NCBI GenBank assembly: GCA_020636645.1
Contig: JACJXO010000012.1
Location: forward strand, 1 to 50,475
Length of the DNA: 50,475 nt
DNA from: Chitinophagales bacterium
Lineage (GTDB): Bacteria; Bacteroidota; Bacteroidia; Chitinophagales; BACL12
Direction of reading: 5' to 3'
Shown here: positions 25,772 through 33,460 of the stretch, one piece after another
Layout: each line of letters starts with the position of its first letter
Numbering within the stretch: the first letter of the stretch is position 1
The notes under the pieces: model-generated
Database searches by the model: none
Told to the model about the DNA's origin: nothing
Seen by the model: only the letters and a program-made list of their open reading frames with translations
Made by a program: the position numbers and the translations under genes

Positions 25772-27570
25772 GCCAACACCTGCCGATAGGCCTTTTCGTA
25801 ATGCTCCACCAGGTTTTCCCAACTGAAATTTTCTGCATTACTTTCTACTGTATTTCGCAATATGATCCTATCACGACGATTTAACTGAATGAAGCTGTAC
25901 ATGATCTCTGCCAGATCCTGAGCGCTTTCTTCAAAGGTTTTATTTCGTCTTTTGACAATATATATTCCCTTGTCTTCCAGGTTACGGAAACGGCGATGGC
26001 AATAGTCGCCAAAACCACTCAGATCACTTGTAACAGCAGGTACACCACGTGCCACACATTCGAGAGGTGTGTATCCCCAGGGTTCATAATAAGAAGGGAA
26101 AATTCCCAGATGACACCCGCGTACGAACTGCGGATAGTCCATTCCGAATAAAGGGTTAGTAGGTGTAATGAAATCCGGGTGGTAGATGACCTTCACCTTA
26201 TCATCCGGCTTATTGATCATATCTGTTTTTCTCAGAGATTGTATGATCTCATCAGCGGCATCATTCACCAGGTTGTGTGTAACAACAATAGGCCAGTAAT
26301 CACTTTTCCAGGACTGGATCATTTTCCTGTACCGGTACTTCCAGTAATCATCCACGAAATCATTCAATGCAGGCAGGTGATGGTCTGCATTAGCTGCTGC
26401 TGCATAGAACAATTTCTCTCTGATCTGTTTCAGGATCTCCTCACAGGTGTTCTGGATCTCATCCATTACAGCTCGTGACTGAAGTACTTTCGGATTGATG
26501 GACTCAAACGGCTGTTTGGTAATGAAGAACATCACCACGGTGATGTCTGTTTTTTCCTTTCGCAGTCTTTCATTCAGGAGTCGAAGCGCCTCCAGCGTAA
26601 GGTCGTAGCCTTTGTTATGAAATTCATATCTGCCGGAGGTGAAGAAATACAATGTATTATCGAGATCAAAAGTATAGCTGTGGAAGAAGTGACTCATGGT
26701 GAATTCATGGATCTTCTCCTTGAACTGTCCATGCAGGTTTTGCAGTTCGTGTGTAGCCATGTAGCGATACAGGTTGATCCCGTTAGGAAGAATAGCGTCA
26801 GGCTTTCTTCCCAGCAGAAACTCACATTCCTTACCAGTAACATCACTCACCGTTGTGAAAACGGTACAGTCGTTTGCAGCTAACCGCTCCAGCCTGACCT
26901 GTGGCTCTATGTAAAACTTCTGAGCTGCCGGTAACCATTCAATGGAAGGCAGATTGCGATAAAAGTTGGTATCGTTCATCGCCACATAACGACCCAATAA
27001 TGTAGCATGAGTAGTAAATACTGTCTTTATTTTTCTCTTTTCACGAGCGATCTCACCGATGGCCATTCCTGTCATCCATTCGTGAAAATGCCCAATGATG
27101 TCTCTACCGCCTGACTCTTCTTCAAGGGCAGCAAAAAAGCTGTACACCAGATGTCCGAAAGTGATGACCTGCTGCAACAGATCATCCGGATTAAAAATAT
27201 TAATATGATGGTGTTTCAGCAGATACTGCCTGATGTCTTTCATTTGATCGTTGGCCTGTTCCGGACGCATGAGTACAACTTTCGGAGTACCCTGAGTAAG
27301 CCATCGGCCGAAGAAAACTTCCACCCCGTCTGCACGCAGCTTATCCACGGCCTTTGTATAAGGATCATTGGGATCGGAATCAGTTGCTTCTTCAAATTCT
27401 GCCGGAAGCCTGTCATCCAGCAATGGACCAATGAGGCAGTATTGTTCACCCCATTTTTCGGAGATGTAGGGCGCTTTGCTTCGCACTACCGTGTAAATTC
27501 CTCCTATCTGGTTACACACCTCCCAGGCCACTTCAGCCAGCAAAGGCTCATATAAACTTTTCTTCGCCAT
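25768..27570 (-). CDS. Glycogen synthase, GT3 (eukaryote-like) family
   Basis: 600 residues. Elongates glycogen by transferring glucose from a nucleotide sugar to alpha-1,4 chain ends. N-terminal EVAWEVCNQIGGIYTVVRSK is the family start; GHFHEWMTGMAIGEIAR and TVFTTHATLLGRYVAM follow, then TFDLDNTLYFFTSGRYEFHN KG (sugar-binding), and YYEPWGYTPLECVARGVPAV with the E-x7-E motif, then TSDLSGFGDY. These signatures are of the GT3 glycogen synthase of animals and fungi, which is also the form in many Bacteroidota, rather than bacterial GlgA (GT5). No glgB, glgC or glycogen phosphorylase gene is adjacent. Transcribed alone. The ATG at 27570 is used. Confidence 0.93.
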   Translation of the reverse strand: MAKKSLYEPLLAEVAWEVCNQIGGIYTVVRSKAPYISEKWGEQYCLIGPLLDDRLPAEFEEATDSDPNDPYTKAVDKLRADGVEVFFGRWLTQGTPKVVLMRPEQANDQMKDIRQYLLKHHHINIFNPDDLLQQVITFGHLVYSFFAALEEESGGRDIIGHFHEWMTGMAIGEIAREKRKIKTVFTTHATLLGRYVAMNDTNFYRNLPSIEWLPAAQKFYIEPQVRLERLAANDCTVFTTVSDVTGKECEFLLGRKPDAILPNGINLYRYMATHELQNLHGQFKEKIHEFTMSHFFHSYTFDLDNTLYFFTSGRYEFHNKGYDLTLEALRLLNERLRKEKTDITVVMFFITKQPFESINPKVLQSRAVMDEIQNTCEEILKQIREKLFYAAAANADHHLPALNDFVDDYWKYRYRKMIQSWKSDYWPIVVTHNLVNDAADEIIQSLRKTDMINKPDDKVKVIYHPDFITPTNPLFGMDYPQFVRGCHLGIFPSYYEPWGYTPLECVARGVPAVTSDLSGFGDYCHRRFRNLEDKGIYIVKRRNKTFEESAQDLAEIMYSFIQLNRRDRIILRNTVESNAENFSWENLVEHYEKAYRQVLA

Positions 27571-27632
27571 GATGCCACTTGATTTGGAAAGTTAGCAAGT
27601 AATCAACCTACCTGCATAACACTTTGTCAAAA

Positions 27633-30600
27633 TCATTCGTATTTAAGCAGATTACAATATTCACAATCGGGTTCATTACACCCTTCTGTGAAATCTAAAC
27701 TGCGGATCTTTCCATAGACCTCTTCAATCTGTCTGCCCACTATGGCGGTATCGTCTGAAGTGATAACCAGGCGTTCCTTTTCATATTTTCCGCTGTCGGG
27801 ATTCTTCTCCAGAAAATCAAACTCGCCACTCACCATGCGCCATGGTTTTTGTCTCTGCTGGTCCATTAATATCTGGTAAAAGACCATTTGTCTCCAGTAT
27901 TCTCCACCCAGAGGATCTTTATCTGTTGGCCCTTTCATTTTTTGTTTGGCCAGCCTGTAACTACCTGTCTTATAGTCCACCACATGGACCTCATTTCCAT
28001 TGAATTCTATCTTGTCCAGCTTACCATTAATGGGGATGTTCTTCCATGTGACATCTCTGACAGGATATTCGGTAACTACCACTTTATTCCAGGAAGACAC
28101 GTGCTGGGCATAATATTCAGGTAAGATCATCTCGCCAAGCTCCATTCTGTTTCTGAATTGTTTATCAGTGAACGCTTCCCTGTGTTGTTGCATGTACAGT
28201 CTGAACGGTTGGACCAGTTTTTCAGGGGGCGGAAAATTTCCTGTTTCCCTGACTTCATTGAAGTAGCGCTGAAGGGCCTGGTGAATGGCGTTGCCAAATT
28301 CCATACTGTCGTTTCTGGCCTGGGGAATGCGGAGCAGATACTGAAAATAAAATCGCACCGGGCATTTCAGGAAAGCATTAAGCATGGACGCACTTAAGGA
28401 CAGGTGTTCGGTTTTTCGGGTCAACCAGTCCGGGTCGAACAGTTCTGCCGTAGGGGTCTTGTCTGTTCCAAGAGAAAGCAATTCTATTGCAGCCAGTTTT
28501 TCATCATCCAGGCTTCCCGATCGGCGGATAGTAAGGTCCTGAACAGCCATCTCTTCCACAAACCTGGAAGGTTCCAGTGTTTTGGCGTTGTTATCGGTTT
28601 CAGCATAAGATACCTGCAGTCCTTTTCTGGCCCTGGTCAGCGCTACATAGAAGAGCCTGCGCTGGGCTTCCAGTTCATTGGAGCCACCACTGAATGTAAG
28701 GGTATCTGGAAGCGAGAAATTATTGCTGTTTCTTCTGGATGATTCCCATTGATTACTGTTGCAACCTATCAGAAAAACATGGTCAAACTCCAGGCCCTTA
28801 GCAGAATGGCAGGTAACGAACTGCACCCCGTTGCGATTGCCAAATGTTCGCCAGACAGGCAGTGTAATATGATATCTGCGCATCAGGTTCAGTTGCTCGA
28901 GGAGATCTTCAACCCGCATCTCCGGATCGGCAGCAGATTCTGCCTGCACATAGTCAAAGAAGGCATGCATGGCTTCCAGCAAAAAGAAGCGGTCATGGTG
29001 CGCAATGATATAGGCCAGCACACCTCCTTCTTCAAAGATCTTTTCAAGCAGCATAGGCAGGGTAAGGCTGCCGGCTTCACTGATCCACAAGGTCAGCCTG
29101 CTTTCAAGTTTCTGCAATGCCTCGGGGTCACGGAGTTTTACCTGGGCCATTAGATCCGGATCAGCTATTACCTGACGCCAGTTGTTATTGGTCCTTTTAC
29201 CCTGCATATAAGCAGCCAGAGACAAAATGTCGTGTCTGTGGATACCAAAGAATGGGAAATACAGCATTTCAAAAAGCAGGTGTTCTGCACTGTTCGGCTG
29301 CCGGTGTTCCTTGCCGGCATACTCCATGACCGACAGGATCTGTCTGACCAGCGGTACATCAAGACTGTTCAATTGCTTTCTGAGTGCATAGGGCAATTGT
29401 TTTCTTCCCATCAGCCGGATCAGCTGATCTGCCTGAGCATGCCGGTAATAAATGACAGCGATCTCGGCAGGATCTGTTCCTGATTCCAGCAGCTTTTCAA
29501 TTTCCATCAAAACCCCTGCCTCCTCCTGTACCTTACTGTCATAGGCTCTGATTACCGGAAGTTGTGTCAGGTCACGCACCTCTTCACCCCGGCTGATCAG
29601 CACCTTACTCAGGCCTTCCAGGTGGCTGACAAGTCGTTCTTCATTCCGATCGATCAGTATGCGTGAAACATCCAGTACCGGCTGAACGCTCCTGTAGTTT
29701 TCTGTCAGCAATACTGTTCGCATATCATTTTCATACTGCCTGTACAGGTCCAGTATATTCTGCACCCTGGCACCCTGAAACTCATAGATACTCTGGTCAT
29801 CATCACCCACTACAAACACATTGGGCACATCCCAATACCCGATCAGGCTGCGCAGTATTTCATTCTGTGCACCATTGGTATCCTGGTATTCATCAACAAG
29901 TACATACAGAAATCTTTCCTGGTAGGTACGCAACAGGTCTGGATGCCGGGCAAAAGCCCGCACTACCCAGAGGATCATATCACTATAATCGAACCGACCC
30001 GCTTCTGCCATCTTTTCCTGAAAAACGGGAAAGAGGTTGGCGGCGGCCTGCAGTTTTTCCATGGCAGCGGTTTCCTGGTCTATCTTATCCTGTTTGACAT
30101 CGCCGGCTTTAACTCCTTTTTTGGTCACCGCTACCTTATAGATGAATTCCGGTCTGTCAGGCAAACTGTCCAGGTACGCCTGAATGGCATTTGCGATCCA
30201 TTCAGGAGACCAGTCTTCTTCTTTCATGATACGGAACAGATTGCCCAGACGCCTGATATCTGAAGACAGGTCATCACGAAAGCGGCGAAGCACATGATCT
30301 GAAGGTAATTCACGCAGTATGTTTTCCAGAATCATGACCTGTTCCAGTTCAGATACAGGTTCCAGTTCTCTTCGGCCGAAGAGGTCAGGATGGCTCTGGA
30401 TGATCTCATTGCAAAATGCGTGAAAGGTCTGGATCTGCACCCGGTAGGCATCCGGTCCTATAAAGGAAAGCAGACGGTTACGCATGGCGATGGCTCCGGC
30501 TTCAGTATAGGTGAGGCAGAGAATATTCTCAGGAAGCGCATCTGTTTGAAGTAATATATTTCCTATACGTACCGCCAGTATTTGTGTTTTTCCTGTGCCG

Positions 30601-30716
30601 GGGCCGGCAATGACCATGACCGGACCTTCAATGGCATCAACCGCTGTGCGCTGTGCATCATTAAGACTGTTGTATGCTTTTTTAAATTGTTCGGTGAGGG
30701 CGGTTCTCGATTCCAT
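27633..30716 (-). CDS. UvrD/PcrA-type helicase fused to PD-(D/E)XK nuclease
   Basis: 1027 residues from ATG 30716; the frame could begin six codons upstream at a TTG. Superfamily 1A helicase: Walker A AGPGTGKTQ (38-45), motif II VDEYQDTN, VGDDDQSIYEFQGAR, and CHSAKGLEFDHVFLI, ending the helicase part with VALTRARKGLQVSYAE. The last ~280 residues are a RecB/AddB-like nuclease domain: LSASMLNAFLKCPVRFYFQY, GNAIHQAL, and VHVVDYKTGSY (catalytic D-x-K core). Cys in LNAFLKCPVRF and three more in the terminal EGCNEPDCEYCNLL have the spacing expected of an iron-sulfur 'staple' as in AddB and Cas4. It would act in double-strand break end processing or related DNA repair, as a single-chain helicase-nuclease. 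Confidence 0.9.
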   Translation of the reverse strand: MESRTALTEQFKKAYNSLNDAQRTAVDAIEGPVMVIAGPGTGKTQILAVRIGNILLQTDALPENILCLTYTEAGAIAMRNRLLSFIGPDAYRVQIQTFHAFCNEIIQSHPDLFGRRELEPVSELEQVMILENILRELPSDHVLRRFRDDLSSDIRRLGNLFRIMKEEDWSPEWIANAIQAYLDSLPDRPEFIYKVAVTKKGVKAGDVKQDKIDQETAAMEKLQAAANLFPVFQEKMAEAGRFDYSDMILWVVRAFARHPDLLRTYQERFLYVLVDEYQDTNGAQNEILRSLIGYWDVPNVFVVGDDDQSIYEFQGARVQNILDLYRQYENDMRTVLLTENYRSVQPVLDVSRILIDRNEERLVSHLEGLSKVLISRGEEVRDLTQLPVIRAYDSKVQEEAGVLMEIEKLLESGTDPAEIAVIYYRHAQADQLIRLMGRKQLPYALRKQLNSLDVPLVRQILSVMEYAGKEHRQPNSAEHLLFEMLYFPFFGIHRHDILSLAAYMQGKRTNNNWRQVIADPDLMAQVKLRDPEALQKLESRLTLWISEAGSLTLPMLLEKIFEEGGVLAYIIAHHDRFFLLEAMHAFFDYVQAESAADPEMRVEDLLEQLNLMRRYHITLPVWRTFGNRNGVQFVTCHSAKGLEFDHVFLIGCNSNQWESSRRNSNNFSLPDTLTFSGGSNELEAQRRLFYVALTRARKGLQVSYAETDNNAKTLEPSRFVEEMAVQDLTIRRSGSLDDEKLAAIELLSLGTDKTPTAELFDPDWLTRKTEHLSLSASMLNAFLKCPVRFYFQYLLRIPQARNDSMEFGNAIHQALQRYFNEVRETGNFPPPEKLVQPFRLYMQQHREAFTDKQFRNRMELGEMILPEYYAQHVSSWNKVVVTEYPVRDVTWKNIPINGKLDKIEFNGNEVHVVDYKTGSYRLAKQKMKGPTDKDPLGGEYWRQMVFYQILMDQQRQKPWRMVSGEFDFLEKNPDSGKYEKERLVITSDDTAIVGRQIEEVYGKIRSLDFTEGCNEPDCEYCNLLKYE

Positions 30717-30742
30717 GGGCGTCGAATGTAACAAATTTCAGG

Positions 30743-30750
30743 TAACTTTG
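30743..30750 (+). promoter_or_regulatory. -7 box for the 30766 lipoprotein gene
   Basis: TAACTTTG, 15 bases before the ATG. It lies between the divergent helicase and lipoprotein starts. Confidence 0.55.
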
Positions 30751-30765
30751 CGGCACCAAAAAGCT

Positions 30766-31770
30766 ATGCATAAACTCTTATCAGGAAGCCTTTTGCTGGC
30801 TTCTGTTTTACTGTTCAGCCAGTGCAAGAACAACAACCCCGGCACCACCAGTGACCTCTCAATTATTGACACCACCGGTCTGGCCGATGGAGAGCCTATC
30901 ACTTTTCTGATCGACTCTTCCGGCGAGAAGATCGAAGCCGGTAAGGATCAGGTCATCATACAATTCAACCCGCCCGCAGGTAAGGTCTATAACACCTCCA
31001 TGCAGACGATTACCAACATCACCCAAACGATGTTCGGTCAGACCTTCAGCAATCTGATGGACATCAGCACCAGCAATTCCATCCGGGTAATGGAGAATAA
31101 GCCCGACAGTAACATCGTATTACAGTCGCAGGTAAAATCATTTAAAGCACATTTCAAGCAGGATTCTCTGGAGGCTTCTTTCCAGAATGGAGTTTCATCA
31201 GATGATCCGGACATTGATATGATCAGAAAGATCATGGATTGTTATGTGGACATGCCGGTCAAGCTGACCATCAGCCGGGAAACAGACGTAGTGGACATAG
31301 GAGGCATTGAAGAGATTCAATCCAAGATCAATACCCAGCTTGGCCAGGAAGCGCTGATGGCATCACTGCAGATGAGTGACATGAACCAGGATATCATCAA
31401 CAGCTTTGTAGCCTTTCCGCACCGTCCTATTGCCATAGGTGATACCTGGAAATCAACAGACTCTGTGGACCTGGGCGGAGTTCCTGCCATTGTGACCAAT
31501 ACTTTCACCCTGAACAGCTTTGATGACAAGTTTGCCCTGGTCAGTGTGCAGTCAGAATTCAAAGTAGATCGCGAAATGGTGCGTATGATGGGCGGAACCG
31601 GCGATGAGGTACAGATGAGTGGCTACCAAAAGGGCGAGATCACGGTGGCTGTAGCCAGTGGCTGGTCCATTGAATCCAAGCTGGAGCAGAACCTGAATCT
31701 GTCTATGGAAATGCAGGGAGAATCCATGAAAGTATCCATCAAGGGAAACTCTACCCTGAAAACGAAATAG
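30766..31770 (+). CDS. Lipoprotein, DUF6263-like
   Basis: 334 residues from ATG 30766. The longer open frame would begin inside the helicase gene; the -7 box at 30743 and the lipoprotein signal MHKLLSGSLLLASVLLFSQC, with lipidated Cys at residue 20, fix this start. The mature part begins after an Asn-rich linker with alternating beta strands (YNTSMQTITNITQTMFGQTF, VLQSQVKSFKAHF) typical of the outer-membrane-anchored beta proteins annotated DUF6263 in Bacteroidota; I am moderately sure of that family name. Function unknown. The CPBP protease gene starts one base after its stop, so both are likely cotranscribed. Confidence 0.8.
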   Translation: MHKLLSGSLLLASVLLFSQCKNNNPGTTSDLSIIDTTGLADGEPITFLIDSSGEKIEAGKDQVIIQFNPPAGKVYNTSMQTITNITQTMFGQTFSNLMDISTSNSIRVMENKPDSNIVLQSQVKSFKAHFKQDSLEASFQNGVSSDDPDIDMIRKIMDCYVDMPVKLTISRETDVVDIGGIEEIQSKINTQLGQEALMASLQMSDMNQDIINSFVAFPHRPIAIGDTWKSTDSVDLGGVPAIVTNTFTLNSFDDKFALVSVQSEFKVDREMVRMMGGTGDEVQMSGYQKGEITVAVASGWSIESKLEQNLNLSMEMQGESMKVSIKGNSTLKTK

Positions 31771-31771
31771 G

Positions 31772-32368
31772 GTGTCTGGCCGGCACAGGATCTATCTGGC
31801 CGCAGCGGTTACGCTCTTCGGCATGGGCGGTCTGGGGTTGCTGCTCATGATCGTTTTCCACGAACAAACCTTCAGCAACTTCTTTCCCGGCGAGAAACAA
31901 CCTGTTTTTTTGCAACTGCTGTATGGGGCATTGTATGGTATAATGGCGGTCCTCTTGCTGTTGCGGTTACTCAGATTGCGCTTCTTAAAACACACAGGAC
32001 AGTTCTTCAGGAAACTTTTACTGCGTTACCGGGTAGGATGGTTGGAGATCATAATGATCTCCGTAAGTGCTGGTGTTGGCGAAGAGCTACTTTTTCGGGG
32101 TGGCATACAACCATGGTTGGGCATCTGGCCAACAGCACTGATATTCGTTGCGCTGCACGGATATCTGAACCCCCGGGATCATGCAGTATTCATTTACGGT
32201 GTGGTAATGATTCCCATTGCCGCCGGCCTGGGTTGGCTATACAAGGATTGTGGCATATGGGCTGCAGCCCTTGCACATACCGTCATCGATGTAGTACTCA
32301 TGGCACGTATTCTTACCCGGAACCAGGACCCATATGCTACCGGTAAACAGGCTGACCCTGTTGGCTAA
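31772..32368 (+). CDS. CPBP family intramembrane metalloprotease
   Basis: 198 residues, about five membrane helices. Conserved CPBP/Abi motif GVGEELLFRGGIQPWLG (EExxxRG, motif 1), then FVALHGYLN (motif 2) and AALAHTVIDV (motif 3), the histidines and paired glutamates expected to coordinate the metal. Members cleave membrane substrates or, in eukaryotes, prenylated proteins; the substrate here is unknown. Starts with GTG one base after the DUF6263-like lipoprotein stop, indicating translational coupling. Confidence 0.88.
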   Translation: MSGRHRIYLAAAVTLFGMGGLGLLLMIVFHEQTFSNFFPGEKQPVFLQLLYGALYGIMAVLLLLRLLRLRFLKHTGQFFRKLLLRYRVGWLEIIMISVSAGVGEELLFRGGIQPWLGIWPTALIFVALHGYLNPRDHAVFIYGVVMIPIAAGLGWLYKDCGIWAAALAHTVIDVVLMARILTRNQDPYATGKQADPVG

Positions 32369-32436
32369 AATGGACATCCAGCATGATCCTTTTTACAATT
32401 ACGTGAAAAACAGGCTGTCTCAGGCTCCGGGTCTCG

Positions 32437-32467
32437 TACTTTTGCGAAAACTATTTCGTTAATTTTG
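32437..32467 (+). promoter_or_regulatory. Two -7 boxes for the tandem lipoprotein pair
   Basis: TACTTTTG at 32437-32444 and TAATTTTG at 32460-32467, both upstream of the ATG at 32489 (gaps of 44 and 21 bases). Confidence 0.45.
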
Positions 32468-32488
32468 CAATCTGACAAAGCCTGCGCT

Positions 32489-32956
32489 ATGAAAAGATCC
32501 TTGTTTATTCTGTTTGCATCACTCGTGACGCTGTTCGTTGCCTGTTCTCCGGAAATCAAATTGCAGAACCACCTCACCCGTGACGGAGGTCGCTGGAACA
32601 TTGATGAGTTCAAAGTTACCAGTGTTACCAAAACAGACCCGCCTACGGAACCAACCATTATTCAGGAATTCAATGTAGGTGAAGTTCTGTTCTATGAATC
32701 AGGTACCGGCATCTGGATACAGTATGATACCCTGACCATGCAAAACGTTGCCACTTATTTTGAGTGGGAAAACACCAATAACTCCATAACCATGGATCTG
32801 GAAGGTTTTACTGAAGAAGTCGAGTTCAGCATAAATGAAGTGAGTAAGGATGAACAATGGTGGGTGCGGGAAGAATCCTTTTTTGTGGGCGACCTGGAAA
32901 CGGTCGTAACAACTGAGATCCATATTGTTCGGGAAGAAGAGATCGGTAACAAATAA
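32489..32956 (+). CDS. Small lipocalin-like lipoprotein, first of a tandem pair
   Basis: 155 residues from ATG 32489, chosen because it starts the signal MKRSLFILFASLVTLFVAC (lipobox FVAC, lipidated Cys at residue 19). Then LQNHLTRDGGRWNIDEFKV, followed by about 100 residues of beta-strand pattern. The following gene encodes a similar protein (NLTRQSGRWNIDNYKVT), so they are paralogues. Short Bacteroidota lipoproteins with GRWxIDxxxV resemble lipocalin-like domain proteins; no ligand is evident. Eleven bases separate it from its partner. Confidence 0.82.
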   Translation: MKRSLFILFASLVTLFVACSPEIKLQNHLTRDGGRWNIDEFKVTSVTKTDPPTEPTIIQEFNVGEVLFYESGTGIWIQYDTLTMQNVATYFEWENTNNSITMDLEGFTEEVEFSINEVSKDEQWWVREESFFVGDLETVVTTEIHIVREEEIGNK

Positions 32957-32967
32957 AAGATAAGGTA

Positions 32968-33414
32968 ATGAAAAGAATATTTGCTCCACTGGTATTTACC
33001 CTGACCCTGTTGTTGCTGTTGCCTTCCTGTTCCAAGCAAAGGCAGTTGGCAGATAACCTGACCCGCCAGAGCGGCAGGTGGAACATAGACAACTATAAGG
33101 TGACCATCACTACAACTGATCTGCCTCCTGATGTAACAGAGTATGGCGATTCCGGATATATGTACTTCTTCAGCAATGGAGATGGCCAGTGGATCGATCT
33201 GAAAGATCCGGATGAATTCATCTTCATTGAATTCGAATGGGATATCACAGATGACAATGCCCTGCAGATACGTTACAACAATGAAGAGTTTAACTTTCTG
33301 TTCGAAGTGAACGAGAAAGACAGACAGGTCATTGTATATGAAGAAACGGTTGCACTGACAGAAGAGATCGATGTGACCACAAGAATTGAATACGAATTGC
33401 TCCGTATAGAGTAA
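32968..33414 (+). CDS. Small lipocalin-like lipoprotein, second of a tandem pair
   Basis: 148 residues. Signal MKRIFAPLVFTLTLLLLLPSC with lipidated Cys at residue 21. Shares the block LxxxLTRxxGRWNIDxxKVTxxxTDxPP with the previous gene, then a similar acidic beta-rich body (YFFSNGDGQWIDLKDPDEF, LRIE at the end). Shared signature at the same position, tandem direction and small spacing point to local duplication and later divergence. Followed by a strong terminator. Function unknown. Confidence 0.82.
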   Translation: MKRIFAPLVFTLTLLLLLPSCSKQRQLADNLTRQSGRWNIDNYKVTITTTDLPPDVTEYGDSGYMYFFSNGDGQWIDLKDPDEFIFIEFEWDITDDNALQIRYNNEEFNFLFEVNEKDRQVIVYEETVALTEEIDVTTRIEYELLRIE

Positions 33415-33434
33415 CGTACCGTTAAGCTTATAAC

Positions 33435-33460
33435 AGGCCGGAATAATTCCGGCCTTTTTT
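33435..33460 (+). terminator. Rho-independent terminator
   Basis: Nine-base-pair stem AGGCCGGAA/TTCCGGCCT (33435-33443 with 33447-33455), three-base loop, T-run to 33460. Also lies at the 3' end of the convergent lamin-tail gene. Confidence 0.9.
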
